Source: Acidovorax sp. 106 (GTDB lineage Bacteria > Pseudomonadota > Gammaproteobacteria > Burkholderiales > Burkholderiaceae_C). From it: 64,000 nucleotides of DNA. Shown in pieces: positions 56,577-64,000 of the stretch. Each line of letters starts with the position of its first letter. The stretch's first letter is position 1. The notes under the pieces were generated by a model, which ran no database searches, had not been told where the DNA came from, and worked only from the letters and a program-made list of their open reading frames with translations. The translations under genes were made by a program, and so were the position numbers. The stretch lies in assembly GCF_003663825.1 (NCBI RefSeq), contig NZ_RCCC01000001.1, positions 1,868,501 through 1,932,500 on the forward strand, written 5' to 3'.

Positions 56577-57542
56577 ATGCTCTCCACCGCTGAAACCCCT
56601 TTTGTCGCCGCTTTGCCCATCGATGCGAGCCATGCTTCGCCCGCTGCTGAGCCCTTGGCAGACCCTGCGGCTGAGCGCGAAGCCATCAAGCTCGAAAAGC
56701 GCCTGGTGCGCCAGGTGGCCCAGGCCATTGGTGACTTTGGCCTCATCGAAGACGGCGACAAGGTGATGGTGTGCGTGTCGGGCGGCAAAGACAGCTACGC
56801 CATGCTCGACGTGCTGCGCATGCTGCAGCAGCGCAACGGCAACCGCTTTGAGCTGATCGCGGTCAACCTCGACCAGAAGCAGCCTGGCTTTCCCGCCCAC
56901 GTGCTGCCCGAGTATTTGACGCAGGTGGGCGTGCCCTTTCACATCGAAACGCAGGACACCTACAGCGTCGTCAAGGAGCACATCCCCGAGGGCAAGACCA
57001 TGTGCAGCCTGTGCAGCCGCCTGCGCCGGGGCATTTTGTACCGCGTGGCCGACGAGCTGGGCTGCACAAAAATTGCACTCGGCCACCACCGCGACGACAT
57101 GTTGCAGACCTTCTTCTTGAACATGTTCTTTGGCGGCAAGCTCAAGGGCATGCCGCCCAAGGTGCAAAGCGACCGGGGCGACCACCTCATCATCCGCCCC
57201 TTGGCCTATGTGGCCGAGAGCGACCTCACCCGCTGGGCCGAGATCCGCAACTTCCCCATCATCCCCTGCACGCTGTGCGGCAGCCAAGAGAACCTGCAGC
57301 GCAAGCAGATCGGCCAGATGCTGCGCGACTGGCAACAGCTCTACCCTGGCCGCATCGAGAACATGGCCGTGGCCCTGCGCAACCTGGTGCCTTCGCACTT
57401 CATGGACACGCGCCAGTTCGACTTCAAGGGCATGGTGCCCAACGGCGTGGCGGATGCCGATGGCGACAAGGCGTTTGACGCCGAAGAGTTTCCTGCGCAG
57501 GCCGTGGGCATGCTGGGGGGTCTGCCCCTGATACCCCGCTGA
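56577..57542 (+). CDS. ttcA: tRNA 2-thiocytidine biosynthesis protein TtcA
   Basis: 321 residues. Thiolates C32 of certain tRNAs using ATP and an Fe-S cluster. PP-loop [13 protein letters not shown] at about residues 68-80, the first Cys pair in [10 protein letters not shown] and the second in [16 protein letters not shown] as the adenylation motif. ATG at 56577; the first 30 residues are a variable Ala/Pro-rich extension. Precedes trhP, another tRNA modification gene, by 35 bp on the same strand. Confidence 0.95.
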   Translation: MLSTAETPFVAALPIDASHASPAAEPLADPAAEREAIKLEKRLVRQVAQAIGDFGLIEDGDKVMVCVSGGKDSYAMLDVLRMLQQRNGNRFELIAVNLDQKQPGFPAHVLPEYLTQVGVPFHIETQDTYSVVKEHIPEGKTMCSLCSRLRRGILYRVADELGCTKIALGHHRDDMLQTFFLNMFFGGKLKGMPPKVQSDRGDHLIIRPLAYVAESDLTRWAEIRNFPIIPCTLCGSQENLQRKQIGQMLRDWQQLYPGRIENMAVALRNLVPSHFMDTRQFDFKGMVPNGVADADGDKAFDAEEFPAQAVGMLGGLPLIPR

Positions 57543-57577
57543 ACCTGACCCCGACGATTTTTAGATTGGGCCACCCC

Positions 57578-59026
57578 ATGACCATCCTCAAAGCCCCCGA
57601 ACTCCTCCTGCCCGCTGGCTCGCTCGACAAGATGCGCGCCGCCTACGACTTTGGCGCCGACGCGGTGTACGCCGGGCAGCCGCGCTACAGCCTGCGCGCG
57701 CGCAACAACGAGTTCCGCCTAGAGCAGATCAAGCAAGGCATAACGGAAGCGCACGCACGCGGCAAGAAGTTTTTTGTGACCAGCAACCTGATTGCGCACA
57801 ACGACAAGATCCGCACCTACCTGCGCGACATCGAGCCCGTGATCGACTGCAAGCCAGACGCCCTCATCATGGCCGACGCAGGCCTGATCATGATGGTCAA
57901 GGAGAAGTGGCCCGAGCAGGTGGTGCACCTGTCGGTGCAGGCCAACACCACCAACTGGGCGGCCGTGAAGTTCTGGCAAAAGATGGGCGTGGAGCGCGTC
58001 ATCCTCTCGCGTGAACTCAGCCTGGACGAGATCGAAAAAATCCGCCAGGAATGCCCCGACATGGAGCTGGAAGTGTTCGTGCACGGCGCGCTGTGCATTG
58101 CGTACTCGGGCCGTTGCCTGCTCAGCGGCTACTTCAACCACCGCGACCCCAACCAGGGCACCTGCACCAACGCCTGCCGCTGGAACTACGCCACGCACGA
58201 CGCCGACATCGACCCCACCACGGGCGAAGCCATTGCGCAAAAGATGGAAGGCGACTTCAACTTCGAGGCCGCGCAGCAAAAGGCGGAACAATCGTTTGCC
58301 TCCACCACCGGCAACGGCGAGCGCCACCCGAAGGCCGACAAGGTCTACCTGATCGAAGAGGCTGGCCGCCCCGGGCAGATGATGCCCATCATGGAAGACG
58401 AGCACGGCACCTACATCATGAACAGCAAGGACCTGCGCGCGGTGGAGCACGTGGCCCGCCTGGCGCAGATCGGCGTCGATTCGCTCAAGATCGAAGGCCG
58501 CACCAAGAGCCTGTACTACGTGGCCCGCACCGCCCAGGTGTACCGCCGCGCCATCGACGATGCCGTGGCTGGCCGCCCCTTCAACCCCGAGCTGCTGCTG
58601 GAGTTGGAGGGATTGTCCAACCGTGGCTACACCGGCGGCCTGCTGGAGCGCCGCCCCAGCAACGACTACCAAAACTACATCAACGGCCATTCTGAAACCC
58701 AACGCAGCCAGTACGTGGGCGAGATTTTGGGCGCCGAAGGCCAGGCCGATGCCGGGCTGCAGGGTCTGGACCAAGAATGGGTGCAGGTAGAAACCAAAAA
58801 CCACTTTGCCGTGGGCAACCTGCTGGAGGTGGTGCACCCCAGCGGCAACATCACCGTGCGCTTGCAAGAAATGCGCAACGCGCAAGGCCAGCCCGTGCAG
58901 GTGGCCCAGGGCAACCCGGTGCGGGTGTGGATTCCGCTGCCTGCAAAGTACGCCGGTGCCCTGCTGGCCCGCGTGGTGGAAGCGCAACCGCCCGCAGCCC
59001 AGCCAGAGCCTGCACTGGTCGCCTGA
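57578..59026 (+). CDS. trhP: tRNA U34 hydroxylation protein TrhP (peptidase U32 family, YegQ)
   Basis: 482 residues. U32-family protein with the signature EVFVHGALCIAYSGRCLLSG and YFNHRDPNQGTCTNACRW, whose cysteines are thought to bind an Fe-S cluster; AYDFGADAVYAGQPRYSLRA at the start and KIEGRTKSLYYVA in the middle are TrhP/YegQ-like. In E. coli TrhP makes 5-hydroxyuridine at tRNA position 34 using prephenate. ATG at 57578. Forms a small tRNA-modification operon with ttcA. Confidence 0.92.
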   Translation: MTILKAPELLLPAGSLDKMRAAYDFGADAVYAGQPRYSLRARNNEFRLEQIKQGITEAHARGKKFFVTSNLIAHNDKIRTYLRDIEPVIDCKPDALIMADAGLIMMVKEKWPEQVVHLSVQANTTNWAAVKFWQKMGVERVILSRELSLDEIEKIRQECPDMELEVFVHGALCIAYSGRCLLSGYFNHRDPNQGTCTNACRWNYATHDADIDPTTGEAIAQKMEGDFNFEAAQQKAEQSFASTTGNGERHPKADKVYLIEEAGRPGQMMPIMEDEHGTYIMNSKDLRAVEHVARLAQIGVDSLKIEGRTKSLYYVARTAQVYRRAIDDAVAGRPFNPELLLELEGLSNRGYTGGLLERRPSNDYQNYINGHSETQRSQYVGEILGAEGQADAGLQGLDQEWVQVETKNHFAVGNLLEVVHPSGNITVRLQEMRNAQGQPVQVAQGNPVRVWIPLPAKYAGALLARVVEAQPPAAQPEPALVA

Positions 59027-59054
59027 TTTTTTGAGAAACCCCAGGGGCTCCCGC

Positions 59055-60440
59055 ATGACAACTCTTTTTGAATGCAGCCCCCGCTGGTTGTTTGCGGCTG
59101 CTGTGCTCGGTGTGGCTTTCTCTGGCGGTGCCAGCGCCCAGGCCCCCACCGTCGCCCCCACCGTTGCCCCCGCTAAGCAGCGCTACGTGCAAGGCTCGTG
59201 GGTCAACCTGCGCGAGTCGGCCCAGTCCCAAGCCCGCATCGTCGCCCAGGTGCCAGCCAACACCATGCTGCAACAGCTCACCGAGCGTGACGGCTGGTGT
59301 GCCGTGCTCTACGCGGGCGATGCGCGCCTGGGGCCGCCGTTGCCAGAGCCCTTGCAAGCCCACATCGCCTGCAACCTGCTGGCCGACCAGCCCCTCACTC
59401 TGGCGCAGGCAGGCAAGGATGCTGCCCGCGCCTTCTGGGTGGCCCCATCGCCCAACCGCCTGCGCGCCTACGGCAATGCCCTGCATCGCCCGCCCGCGCT
59501 GCAGTGGCCCGCGCTGGCCAAAAGCCACGCGCATGAAATGCCAGTGCAGTACCCCACGCGCCCTGAGTTTGAAGCTGCCAAAAAGCTGCTGCGCGCTGGC
59601 GTGCCACTGCGGCCTGAACAAGAAATCGACCGAGGTCGCCCCATCAACCCGCTGGACGACCTGAAGCTGGCCACCCGCCCCGAGTACGACAACATTCCCG
59701 CCGTGGCCCCTTTGGCCGCCAAGCCCACCTTGCCTGCGATTGCGCCGTCGTACTTTCGCAGCCACGCCGGCGTGGCCCTGCTGCACGAGACCGACGCCGA
59801 CGGCTTGGCCGCCGTGGCGGGCACCCGCATCAGCGTCATCCCCACGGGGGCACCCGTGGGCCGGTTCACCCGCCACCAAGGCCCAGAGATCGACTACATC
59901 ACCGGCTTCTGGGACGTAGGCACTGCCGACCAGGCCTTTGCCCCCGCGCTGACCGTCTATGCCATCACCCACCAGGGCCTGGTGGGCGCACGCGCCATGC
60001 GCCAACGGTATTGGGACATCAGCAACGAAGCCCACTACTGCGGCGGCCACTACCCAGACCGTGGGTTCAACGACCCTGGCGAAGAGGCCCAGCCCGTGCG
60101 CGGCTACGCCAAACTGCCAGATACCGCCGAAGTGCTGGTGCGCCTGGTGGTACCCGGCAAGCTGCCGCCCGACGCCGTCAAGGTCAAAACCCAGCGTTAC
60201 GCCACCAGCTGGCTGCAGCCTGCCGATCCCCCCATCCGTATCAAGCCTCAGCGCAAGGCCTCTGCCGTGCTGGTGCACGAAATTGATGTGGACCGCGATG
60301 GCGTGGCCGACATCCTGCGCATCGACACCCCCGCGCCTGGGGGCATGAGCTTTGAGCCGATTTTTGACTGGCGCTGGTACGTGAATATCAACGGGCAGTG
60401 GTTTCGGGCGGGGTATTGGGTGGATCAGGAGTGCACGTGA
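59055..60440 (+). CDS. periplasmic SH3-like domain protein of unknown function
   Basis: 461 residues. Signal peptide ending near SGGASAQA. Residues 40-110 look like a bacterial SH3 domain (QGSWVNLRESAQSQARIVAQV, WCAVLYAGDARLG). A long Pro/Arg-rich middle contains GNALHRPPALQWPALAKSH; the last 200 residues, with EIDYITGFWDVGTADQAFAP and EAHYCGGHYPDRGFNDPG, form an unassigned domain ending in VDRDGVADIL, which resembles a calcium-binding loop. Starts 28 bp after trhP. Function unknown. Confidence 0.75.
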   Translation: MTTLFECSPRWLFAAAVLGVAFSGGASAQAPTVAPTVAPAKQRYVQGSWVNLRESAQSQARIVAQVPANTMLQQLTERDGWCAVLYAGDARLGPPLPEPLQAHIACNLLADQPLTLAQAGKDAARAFWVAPSPNRLRAYGNALHRPPALQWPALAKSHAHEMPVQYPTRPEFEAAKKLLRAGVPLRPEQEIDRGRPINPLDDLKLATRPEYDNIPAVAPLAAKPTLPAIAPSYFRSHAGVALLHETDADGLAAVAGTRISVIPTGAPVGRFTRHQGPEIDYITGFWDVGTADQAFAPALTVYAITHQGLVGARAMRQRYWDISNEAHYCGGHYPDRGFNDPGEEAQPVRGYAKLPDTAEVLVRLVVPGKLPPDAVKVKTQRYATSWLQPADPPIRIKPQRKASAVLVHEIDVDRDGVADILRIDTPAPGGMSFEPIFDWRWYVNINGQWFRAGYWVDQECT

Positions 60441-60563
60441 GTGCGTGGGTGGGGCGGCTTTCGGCCAGGAGCGGCCGTTCACTGCAAATGGAAGCGGACG
60501 TTTAACGTTGGAGTGGTCGTACCGTTTGGAACCCTCGAGGTCCAAGTTCACGAACTGCTAGGC

Positions 60564-61166
60564 TCAGCCCTCGAAACGAGCATTGCTAAACGTTCCATCA
60601 GGTGCGCGATCAACGATGACTGCATGGCCAGCAAACACATCGCCATCAGTGAAGCAAAATTCAATCGTTCCATCTTCAAAAACTAGCAGGGCATCAAACT
60701 CAAAGAGCTCATGCAAATCAGAGGCGTCCAACTCTGGAGAATCGTCGCTTTCGCGCCAGTCATTCGCCAACTCGACGAGATCGTGCGCGGCAACGGATCG
60801 CGCCGAAGGAACGTGTAGATCAAGGTGTTGAACAAGCTCCCGCGCTACGGAGATACAGGTAGACGGGTCCCCGTGTCTTTCCACCATCAGATGGGTGGAT
60901 ATATCTTTGTTTCCCCACCTCACCTTTACAGAGTGAAGTCCGTTTTCGTCTCGCTCTACGTCACCCAGTACGGTGTCAGATGCAACGATCATTTGAGGTA
61001 ATCCTTGAAAGCCCAATGTAATTTCGGCCTTGCCAGCGAGCAGGCACTGGGCACTAAGACAGCACGGTTTGTACTGCAGGCCTGCGGCTAGTGATTCAAC
61101 GGCAGCTTTGAAGTAATTTGGTCCACAAGCGGCTTTGGGCCCAAAGCCGTCTCCAAAATGCCGCAT
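60564..61166 (-). CDS. DUF2262-like protein in a lower-GC patch
   Basis: 200 residues, cytosolic. The C-terminal 130 residues resemble DUF2262: LGDVERDENGLHSVKVRWG, LVELANDWRESDD, LFEFDALLVFEDGTIEF and FTDGDVFAGHAVIVDRAPDG. DUF2262 proteins have no established function. The first 60 residues have four Cys (ACGPN, KPCCLSAQC). Composition is clearly less GC-rich than neighbours, suggesting separate acquisition. No good Shine-Dalgarno is visible at the ATG 61166. Confidence 0.68.
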   Translation of the reverse strand: MRHFGDGFGPKAACGPNYFKAAVESLAAGLQYKPCCLSAQCLLAGKAEITLGFQGLPQMIVASDTVLGDVERDENGLHSVKVRWGNKDISTHLMVERHGDPSTCISVARELVQHLDLHVPSARSVAAHDLVELANDWRESDDSPELDASDLHELFEFDALLVFEDGTIEFCFTDGDVFAGHAVIVDRAPDGTFSNARFEG

Positions 61167-61209
61167 CGCTGCGGAATGCCTGCCCGCTCAATCCGCGAAG
61201 CCTTCTCCC

Positions 61210-61866
61210 TCAAGGCGTCCCGTCATCGTAGACATCACAGTCAAACCCCTTCAGCACCGCCAAAGAAGGCACTGCAAAGTGCTTTTCTTTGCTGACCTTG
61301 AGGCGCCCCTTGACCCGTTCAGAGGTGATGAACTTGCCGGTCAGGTAGTTGACGCTGCTGCGGCCGCCTTCCTTGCCTGAGGTCCAGACTGTCTCCTTGC
61401 CGATCAGCTCAAAGTCGCCGAGCCGAGGGTTAAAGCGGAATTGCAGGGTGGTGTTGCCCGAGTTCTGGTCTTCCGCCTTGTCCACCGCTGTGACAAACAG
61501 CGATGTGCCTTTGGCCTCCAGGTTGAAGAACTTCTGTGCCCTGCAATAGCTGGCAGAGGCAGACAGGGGCGCGTAGTGCCCGTCAGGGCCGCCCGGCGCA
61601 CCCGCCAGAACCACGAGGCGGATCTCCATGGGCCGGTCTGTAGGGCCGTTGACTTCGTTGAGGATCAGTGCGAGGTCTGGCACGCCGTCGCCGTTCCAGT
61701 CGCCGGTGGCAGAGGTCCACTCCACAAAGGTCCGTTGCGGGAACAGTGCGGCAACGGCTGCCTCGGTGCGGGCATATGTCGGGGGCTGCGCGTATGCCGT
61801 GGTCGCCGCAGTGGCCAAGCAGGCGATGAAGGTCAGGGTGCGTGAAAGGTGGGGAAGGCGTTGCAT
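61210..61866 (-). CDS. secreted protein of unknown function with FG-GAP-like loop
   Basis: 218 residues, signal peptide LTFIACLATAATTAYA followed by QPPTYARTEAAVAALFP. SATGDWNGDGVPDLALI resembles a calcium-binding FG-GAP/dockerin-like loop. Two Cys (SYCRAQKF, GFDCDVY). AGGTATCCC before the ATG is a weak Shine-Dalgarno. No family identified. Confidence 0.7.
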   Translation of the reverse strand: MQRLPHLSRTLTFIACLATAATTAYAQPPTYARTEAAVAALFPQRTFVEWTSATGDWNGDGVPDLALILNEVNGPTDRPMEIRLVVLAGAPGGPDGHYAPLSASASYCRAQKFFNLEAKGTSLFVTAVDKAEDQNSGNTTLQFRFNPRLGDFELIGKETVWTSGKEGGRSSVNYLTGKFITSERVKGRLKVSKEKHFAVPSLAVLKGFDCDVYDDGTP

Positions 61867-61917
61867 GGGATACCTCGTGCCTGTGCATAACTGGGGTGGT
61901 GCCGTGGCGTGAAACCG

Positions 61918-62562
61918 TCAATCTCGGCGGCCAGGCTGCCGCAACAGCGCCCCCAACACCAACGCCTCGGCCAGCACCTCCAGCCCTTCTTCCAGCGTGG
62001 CCAGCAGGGGTGGCAGCTCGGGCAGCCAGGGCCAGTGCGCTTGTACTTCAGGCCACTGGTCCACGCCAATGGCCAGCCAGCCCATGGCCAAGCCCGCCCA
62101 CAGCAGGGCGCGCGTGCCGGGGTGCAGCAGCGCGCGGTGCAGCCAGGCCAGCGTGAGCAGGCCGATGGCGGCCACGGCCAGCATGGGGGCCTCGCGCACG
62201 GCGCTGTACTGGCAGGCGGCGGTCCATTCGTGGCAGCGAAACTTCCACAGCTCGTGCAGCATGAACTGCTCGTCCAGCGCCAGCACCCCAAACGCCACCG
62301 CCAGCCACGCGCCCAGCAGGCGGGGCAGGGCGCGGTCGCCCACCAGCCGCAGGGCGGTGATGCTGAGCGTGAGCAGCAGCGCGCTCGACAGCCAGGCCAC
62401 GGGCGAGGCGTCCGAGCGAAATGCGCGCTCCCACGCGGGGGCGTAGACCCAGGCGCTGAGCAGCAGGTAGCCCAGCACGGTGGCGAGCAGCGCGGGGGCC
62501 ACGCCACGGTGGGGGGCGGGAGGATGGCCGGGCAGGGGCGTGTGCGGCGTGGCTTGGGACAT
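61918..62562 (-). CDS. multispanning membrane protein of unknown function
   Basis: 214 residues with about six hydrophobic segments, for example ALLATVLGYLLLSAWVY, LSSALLLTLSITALRLV, LGAWLAVAFGVLALDEQF and MLAVAAIGLLTLAWLHRALL. Conserved-looking polar residues in LDEQFMLHELWKFRCHEW (Asp, Glu, His) could form a metal or haem site within the membrane. I do not recognise a family. ATG 62562 is preferred. Codon use is typical of the genome. Confidence 0.72.
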   Translation of the reverse strand: MSQATPHTPLPGHPPAPHRGVAPALLATVLGYLLLSAWVYAPAWERAFRSDASPVAWLSSALLLTLSITALRLVGDRALPRLLGAWLAVAFGVLALDEQFMLHELWKFRCHEWTAACQYSAVREAPMLAVAAIGLLTLAWLHRALLHPGTRALLWAGLAMGWLAIGVDQWPEVQAHWPWLPELPPLLATLEEGLEVLAEALVLGALLRQPGRRD

Positions 62563-62599
62563 GGGCCGATTGTCTGCCAAACCCACAAGGGTGTGATTG

Positions 62600-62652
62600 A
62601 AAAGTGCCTCTAGCGCTTGATATGAAAGCGCTGGCAGCTATTGTTTTGATAG
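62600..62652. repeat. dispersed palindromic repeat, copy near right end
   Basis: AGTGCCTCTAGCGCTTGATA and GAAAGCGCTGGCAGCTATTG. It lies in the divergent region between two genes, 38 bp upstream of the leftward start, so here it is not placed as a terminator. Confidence 0.8.
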
Positions 62653-62766
62653 TGATTGGGCAGCGGCTTTTCATGCGGGCTGAATGGGAACAGAATCTGG
62701 CATCTCCGCTGCACTGGGCCAGGCTTGGCCTTGCACCCCACCGTTCAGCCACCCCGCCTTGCCGCC

Positions 62767-63867
62767 ATGTCCATCCCAATGGATCCCCTTCGCAGCCCTG
62801 TGCCCGCCGTGGCCCAGGTGTTGGCCGAAGCCGCTTTGCAGCGGCAAAACATGCTGCTGGGCGCTGATAAGGGCGGCACCGGTGCGGTGGCGCCCACCCC
62901 CGGTGTTCCGCCATCCCCCGCGCCCATTCCGGCCACTCCTTTGGCGCCGCCACCCTTGCCCGAGGGGGCCAGTGACCCGGTGCAGGCCGACCGGGTGAGC
63001 TTGTCGCCCCGCGCCAGCCAGGCGCTGCAGTCGCAGGGCCAGGGAGGGGTAGCGCCGCCATCCACCACACCGACGCAGCCCCGGGCTGTGACGGTGCCCC
63101 CGGCGGCAGCGCCTGCCTTGGCTACGTTGGCAGCTGCGGGCGCAGGCGGGGTCACGGCGTGGCCCACCAGTGGGGTATCGCCCGCCCTGCGGGGCTTGCT
63201 GGATGCGCTGGTGCAGCAGCTCACCCCGGCGGCACCGCAGCGCGTGGTGGCGGTGCAGCCCTGGGGGCCTGCCACGGCAGGTGCCGGGTTGCCCGCTGAG
63301 GCAGATTTGCCGCCGCTGCAAACCTGGCTGGTGGGGCAGGGCAGCGTGCACACCGAGCAGGGCGCGCGTGCCTTCACGGCCACCCTGCGGGTGCCTGCGG
63401 CCTGGCTGCAGGCGTTGCCCACAGCGCCCACTGCCACACCACAGGGCACGGCCAGCGCGCTGCAGGCGGCCTTTGCCGGGCGGCCCCAGGCGCTGGTGGG
63501 TGGGTTGTTTGCCCTGGTGTTGCAGCCGGGCACGTTACCGGGAATGTTGCAGGCTGAAGCGCCTGGCGGCGGGCACACCAGTGCCTTGCTGGCGCTGGAG
63601 TTGGCGCCCTGGGCGGGCGCATCGGCCAGCCTGGTGTATGGACGCGACCCGCTGCACTCGCGCAACGACCCGTGGCTGCTGATGCTGGCGCTGCAGGCCA
63701 GCGGCTACGGGCGCGATGAGGAAGAGGCCGAGCAGCGCCGCCGCCAGCGCGGCCATTGCGATACCCCCGGCTGCCCCTACGCAGGCCGCGCGCCCTGCGA
63801 GCAGCCGTTTTGCCATGCGTTGCGGGTGGAGGCGGTGCCTGCGGTGCCGCCGATAGCGCCGGCCTGA
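62767..63867 (+). CDS. Pro/Ala-rich protein with Cys-rich tail, unknown function
   Basis: 366 residues. The N-terminal 130 residues are low-complexity Pro/Ala/Gly/Thr. A folded domain from about 140 (SPALRGLLDALVQQLTP, LQTWLVGQGSVHTEQGARAF, WLQALP, ALVGGLFALVLQP, LLALELAPWAGASASLVYG) slightly recalls the C-terminal part of flagellar hook-length control proteins but I cannot confirm that. The tail CDTPGCPYAGRAPCEQPFC has four Cys spaced like a small zinc knuckle. No signal peptide. Confidence 0.65.
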   Translation: MSIPMDPLRSPVPAVAQVLAEAALQRQNMLLGADKGGTGAVAPTPGVPPSPAPIPATPLAPPPLPEGASDPVQADRVSLSPRASQALQSQGQGGVAPPSTTPTQPRAVTVPPAAAPALATLAAAGAGGVTAWPTSGVSPALRGLLDALVQQLTPAAPQRVVAVQPWGPATAGAGLPAEADLPPLQTWLVGQGSVHTEQGARAFTATLRVPAAWLQALPTAPTATPQGTASALQAAFAGRPQALVGGLFALVLQPGTLPGMLQAEAPGGGHTSALLALELAPWAGASASLVYGRDPLHSRNDPWLLMLALQASGYGRDEEEAEQRRRQRGHCDTPGCPYAGRAPCEQPFCHALRVEAVPAVPPIAPA

Positions 63868-63896
63868 TGGTCGAAGGCCTGCGGCACGGCGGGCAT

Positions 63897-63928
63897 AAAA
63901 AAAGCCGCCCTGTGGTGAGGGCGGCTTT
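63897..63928 (-). terminator. intrinsic terminator, stronger for leftward transcripts
   Basis: GCCGCCC/GGGCGGC with an 8-base loop; seven A on its left are a T-run for minus-strand transcription, with only three T on the right. This implies a leftward gene entering from beyond the right edge. Confidence 0.8.
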
Positions 63929-64000
63929 GCCGGGCGCTTGTGGCACACCTGGATTCGGGGCGCTGGCGGTGGGCCAGCGCTGCGAAAAAATTCAGACCAC
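63929..64000. other. right edge, possible 3' end of a leftward gene
   Basis: A TCA at 63992-63994 would be a minus-strand stop for a gene outside the window; GCTGGCGGTGGGCCAGC forms a small hairpin. Too short to name anything. Confidence 0.3.

Noticed and set aside
60500..60520. TTTAACGTTGG resembling an integron attC core
   Set aside because: No matching second core or palindromic attC structure within 150 bp and no integrase.
58851..60551. Long minus-strand frame opposite trhP end and the SH3-like gene
   Set aside because: Composition typical of antisense shadow (Gly/Val/His-rich) and no motif.
61833..62588. Alternative minus-strand frame over the membrane protein gene
   Set aside because: Trp/Pro/Cys-rich translation typical of the wrong frame; the chosen frame has clear membrane segments.

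Overview
The window reads as chromosomal DNA of a high-GC betaproteobacterium, most likely a member of the Comamonadaceae (Acidovorax-like). Indications are the strong third-position G/C preference, Bug-type solute receptors, a minCDE operon, GTP-dependent PEP carboxykinase, a monomeric NADP isocitrate dehydrogenase, a MetH homocysteine domain encoded as a separate gene, and about ten copies of a short intergenic palindrome of the type TAGCTGC-TAGCGCTTAT-AAGCGCTGGCAGCTA. I see no rRNA, tRNA, transposase, phage gene or CRISPR array. The taxonomic call is inference from gene content and repeats.

Layout. 1-4.3 kb: the 3' part of an acetoacetate-CoA ligase gene, REP-like repeats, then a leftward acyl-CoA ligase/Bug receptor pair. 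4.4-10.6 kb: pssA, a DMT exporter, minCDE and a FUSC/YccS-like membrane protein. 10.8-17 kb: small membrane proteins, a DUF4832-type lipoprotein, a flavin reductase, an alpha/beta hydrolase with Gly at the nucleophile position overlapping an M14-type peptidase, and a flavodoxin-fold oxidoreductase. 17-25 kb: dadA with a divergent ArgP-type regulator, a TetR regulator, two fasciclin-domain proteins, a universal stress protein, a phosphoesterase, and a LysR regulator facing a small membrane protein. 25-30 kb: pckG with an elaborate leader, queC, a 48-residue membrane peptide and threonine ammonia-lyase.

30.9-36.4 kb is a nitric-oxide/anaerobiosis island. norR diverges from a hemerythrin gene across three GT-N7-AC enhancer motifs and a sigma-54 promoter. 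Class III ribonucleotide reductase follows, behind paired NrdR boxes with an FNR-like site between them. The reductase is in two pieces: a 672-residue NrdD without a glycyl-radical loop and a separate 68-residue peptide carrying RVMGY, which overlaps nrdG. 36.7-42 kb holds icd, a secreted protein and recQ.

42.3-55 kb is one long operon for aerobic CoA-dependent 2-aminobenzoate (anthranilate) degradation, like the abm clusters described from Azoarcus evansii: monooxygenase/reductase, SDR, MarR regulator, enoyl-CoA hydratase, acyl-CoA dehydrogenase, CoA ligase, a complete Liv-type ABC importer, a thioesterase and a RidA-family deaminase. Uptake, activation, ring dearomatization and beta-oxidation-like breakdown are thus co-transcribed with their presumed repressor. 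55-64 kb contains the MetH homocysteine domain, two tRNA-modification genes (ttcA, trhP), an SH3-like periplasmic protein, a locally lower-GC DUF2262-like gene and several proteins of unknown function.

The observations I rate highest are the split NrdD and the pckG leader, in which one segment can pair either with the Shine-Dalgarno region or with an upstream segment.
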